Below are positions 15,375 to 16,762 of a stretch of 16,762 nt of DNA, in pieces (the stretch's first letter is position 1; each line of letters starts with the position of its first letter). The notes below the pieces were generated by a model, which was given only the letters and a program-made list of their open reading frames with translations, searched no databases and was not told where the DNA came from. The position numbers were made by a program, and so were the translations under genes. Origin of the DNA: Gammaproteobacteria bacterium (GTDB lineage Bacteria; Pseudomonadota; Gammaproteobacteria; Arenicellales; UBA868); NCBI GenBank assembly GCA_003529705.1, contig DPVA01000103.1, forward strand, positions 1 to 16,762, written 5' to 3'.

Positions 15375-15838
15375 GTATAGCGCATCCCTAGCGCAGCACG
15401 CATCTCATTCAGAGTCTCTTGAGCCACCACCCAGGCGGGGGTCCACCCGAGCTCGTTTACCTCCCACGTCTTTCCGGGGTCCTTTTCAAACGGTTCCACC
15501 CGTTCCCGGTGCAGCGTCTGTTCCTTTAGCAACGAGTCGAGCAGAGACCTTTTACAGTCAACGCACCCAATAGTAGTGCTCTTGCAGTCTTCCGCAAGCT
15601 CGTCATGTTTTTCCTGCGACATGTAAACCCGATGCAGGCCCCAGGCAAGGTCATCCATCGACGCTGACTCTTCACAATAGGTCGTGAGGGCATACCAGTC
15701 AGCGACGAAATAGAAACACTCAGATTCTTCGTGGCGTCGGACCCAATTCTTGAGTACCCCCTGATCATGGCCCAAATCAAGGCGGCCGGTAGGCCGCATG
15801 CCGGAAAGGATTCGCCGGGGCTCAGTGTTGGACGACAT
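15371..15838 (-). pseudogene. trpS: Tryptophanyl-tRNA synthetase remnant with large in-frame internal deletion
   Basis: A continuous 155-codon frame made of the two ends of TrpS. Residues 1-55 match the N-terminus (RRILSGMRPTGRLDLGH, GVLKNWV, CFYFVADWYALTTY). Residues ~64-155 match the C-terminal helical region (LHRVYMSQEKHDEL, GCVDCKRSLLDSLLKEQ, RVEPFEKDPGK, AQETLNEMRAALGM). The catalytic core between them is missing, including the tryptophan pocket and KMSKS loop: about 250 residues relative to the usual ~400-450. The HIGH-type motif, normally HLGH in this group, reads DLGH (Asp21), and the following HYHG-like bases now give HDQG. It cannot be an active synthetase, so the cell must have another TrpS. 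ATG 15838 fits the family start; an in-frame TTG at 15895 exists, and neither has a clear binding site. The stop still overlaps scpA as ATGA, so the remnant may persist as a translational leader for scpA or as a repurposed small protein. Confidence 0.85.
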
Positions 15839-15956
15839 GGAAGAAATGAAACAGCACTGCGGGCATATGGGGAGGGTCCTGGCGGGTACTGCCAATGAAA
15901 TGATACAGCAGGAATTTTAACTGATCCTCCCCATCACCTGAATGCCTATCCCGGCT

Positions 15957-16475
15957 TCAGGACGAAAATTCGATTACGCCCTCAGGCATTACTTCCTGGC
16001 ATTGAGAGCGTTCCAGAAGGTGTGCAAGCTGCACACCCCCTGGCAGAGTCAAGTCTCCTTCGATCTCGAATAGCGGCTCCAGCACAAAGCGACGAAGGTG
16101 CATCCTCGGATGCGGTAAGGTCAGGCTGCTTGTCGTCATTGCGACCTCCCCATAGAGTAAAAGGTCGAGATCGATAGTTCTAGGCCCAAACTGCGCCTCA
16201 GAGCGGACCCGCCCCAGGGCAGACTCGATACCGAGGAGTGTTCGCAAGAGTGTTTCTGGGTCAAGGACAGTGACTATACGCGCCACCGCATTCAAGAAAT
16301 CGGGCTGGTCGGTGATCCCTATCGGCGCTGTGCGATATAGCGAGGAAACTGCCTCCACATCAATATCCGGCTCCTGATTCAGGCAAAAAAGCGCGGAGCA
16401 GATAGCGGACTTGGGATCATTTAGATTACCGCCAAGTCCAACCCACGCTTGGACGGAGGCGGAACGCGCGCTCAT
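15957..16475 (-). CDS. folK: 2-Amino-4-hydroxy-6-hydroxymethyldihydropteridine pyrophosphokinase (HPPK)
   Basis: Transfers pyrophosphate from ATP to the pterin precursor in folate synthesis. The 172-residue protein contains the N-terminal strand and Gly-rich turn WVGLGGNLNDP (11-21), SSLYRTAPIG (44-53), DQPDFLNAVARI (56-67), IESALGRVRSE with the catalytic-loop arginines, and FGPRTIDLDLLLYGE with Mg-binding Asp102 and Asp104. LPHPRMHLRRFVLEPL completes the family signature. The length is normal. The ATG overlaps the pcnB stop as ATGA, the usual pcnB-folK arrangement. The usual next genes (panB, panC) are absent; after a 118-bp gap the trpS remnant follows. Confidence 0.96.
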   Translation of the reverse strand: MSARSASVQAWVGLGGNLNDPKSAICSALFCLNQEPDIDVEAVSSLYRTAPIGITDQPDFLNAVARIVTVLDPETLLRTLLGIESALGRVRSEAQFGPRTIDLDLLLYGEVAMTTSSLTLPHPRMHLRRFVLEPLFEIEGDLTLPGGVQLAHLLERSQCQEVMPEGVIEFSS

Positions 16476-16762
16476 TGCACATTCCCATCGACAGGTCGGG
16501 CCCGGCGTGAACGACGCCGACGTTTCCCGGGGGTCTTGCCCGGATCCAGGTCCTTGACCATTCTGCGCCGGTGGGTTTCATCGCACTCCTGAATCTCCGT
16601 CCACCACTGGGCAAGTTCCGGAGGAATCTCTCCGGCTTCAGAACGCAGCAGCAGAAAATCATAGGCCGCGCGAAATCGCCGATTCCCCAGTATCCGCTGT
16701 ATCGTTCGTGGTCGTCGCGCCTCTAGACGGCTCTGCAATTCCCAGATCTCTACCACTACCGT
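16472..16762 (-). CDS. pcnB: Poly(A) polymerase I, C-terminal end (5' part outside window)
   Basis: PcnB adds poly(A) tails to RNA 3' ends and so promotes decay. Only the last 96 residues are present and the frame is open to the window edge. The sequence matches the PcnB C-terminus: EIWELQSRLEARRPRTIQRI, FRAAYDFLLLRSEAGEIPPE, LAQWWTEIQE, then a Lys/Arg-rich tail (GKRRRRSRRARP) typical of gammaproteobacterial PcnB and involved in RNA binding. The in-frame GTG near 16756 is not a start, since family homology continues upstream. The stop overlaps folK. Confidence 0.93.
   Translation of the reverse strand, partial: TVVVEIWELQSRLEARRPRTIQRILGNRRFRAAYDFLLLRSEAGEIPPELAQWWTEIQECDETHRRRMVKDLDPGKTPGKRRRRSRRARPVDGNVQ

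Noticed and set aside
15371..15895. The trpS remnant as a simple frameshifted or split synthetase
   Set aside because: The N- and C-terminal homologies are contiguous in one frame with only a few residues between them, so there is no space for the missing core in another frame; a deletion explains it better.
1..16762. Mobile elements, CRISPR arrays, tRNA or rRNA genes
   Set aside because: No transposase or integrase motifs, no regularly spaced direct repeats and no cloverleaf or rRNA-like sequence were noticed; nearly all bases are in assigned genes.

Overview
The window reads as an ordinary chromosomal segment of a gammaproteobacterium, probably a free-living one. This rests on the cytochrome c maturation genes, the pcnB-folK pair with its arginine-rich PcnB tail, the scpA-scpB-rluB operon, and an ArgD/AstC-type aminotransferase and MetC that closely resemble the gammaproteobacterial enzymes. 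No rRNA, tRNA, CRISPR array, transposase or phage gene was seen. Genes are tightly packed: the longest non-coding stretch is about 170 bp.

Layout. (1) 1-2950, plus strand: the 3' end of ccmF, then ccmH and ccmI, with the usual ccmG missing between ccmF and ccmH. (2) 2978-4384, minus strand: a two-domain protein joining a BtpA-like TIM-barrel domain to an adenine-phosphoribosyltransferase-like domain. It is transcribed divergently from (3) 4557-9895, plus strand: a Tat-exported polyamine/opine-type substrate-binding protein, a strong intrinsic terminator, two permeases, an ATPase and a CodA-family amidohydrolase. (4) 9914-11131, minus strand: an acetylornithine-type aminotransferase, divergent from (5) 11263-12999, plus strand: cystathionine beta-lyase and a HugZ/HutZ-like split-barrel protein. 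(6) 12987-16762, minus strand: pcnB (partial), folK, a remnant of trpS with a large internal deletion, scpA, scpB and rluB, mostly coupled through 4-base ATGA overlaps.

The most interesting part is 2978-9895. The amidohydrolase keeps all metal and catalytic residues of E. coli cytosine deaminase but has Cys at the position of CodA Asp314. That residue is known to discriminate cytosine from 5-methylcytosine, and CodA homologues in which it is not conserved have been shown to deaminate 5-methylcytosine. With a dedicated ABC importer upstream and a divergent phosphoribosyltransferase fusion, the cluster looks like an uptake and salvage or catabolic system for a modified nucleobase. The importer's ligand and the role of the TIM-barrel domain cannot be read from sequence.

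The second point of interest is the trpS remnant. It is an uninterrupted 155-codon frame containing the first ~55 residues and the last ~95 residues of tryptophanyl-tRNA synthetase. The catalytic core and KMSKS loop are gone and the HIGH-type motif is altered, yet it still sits in the usual place upstream of scpA with an intact ATGA overlap.
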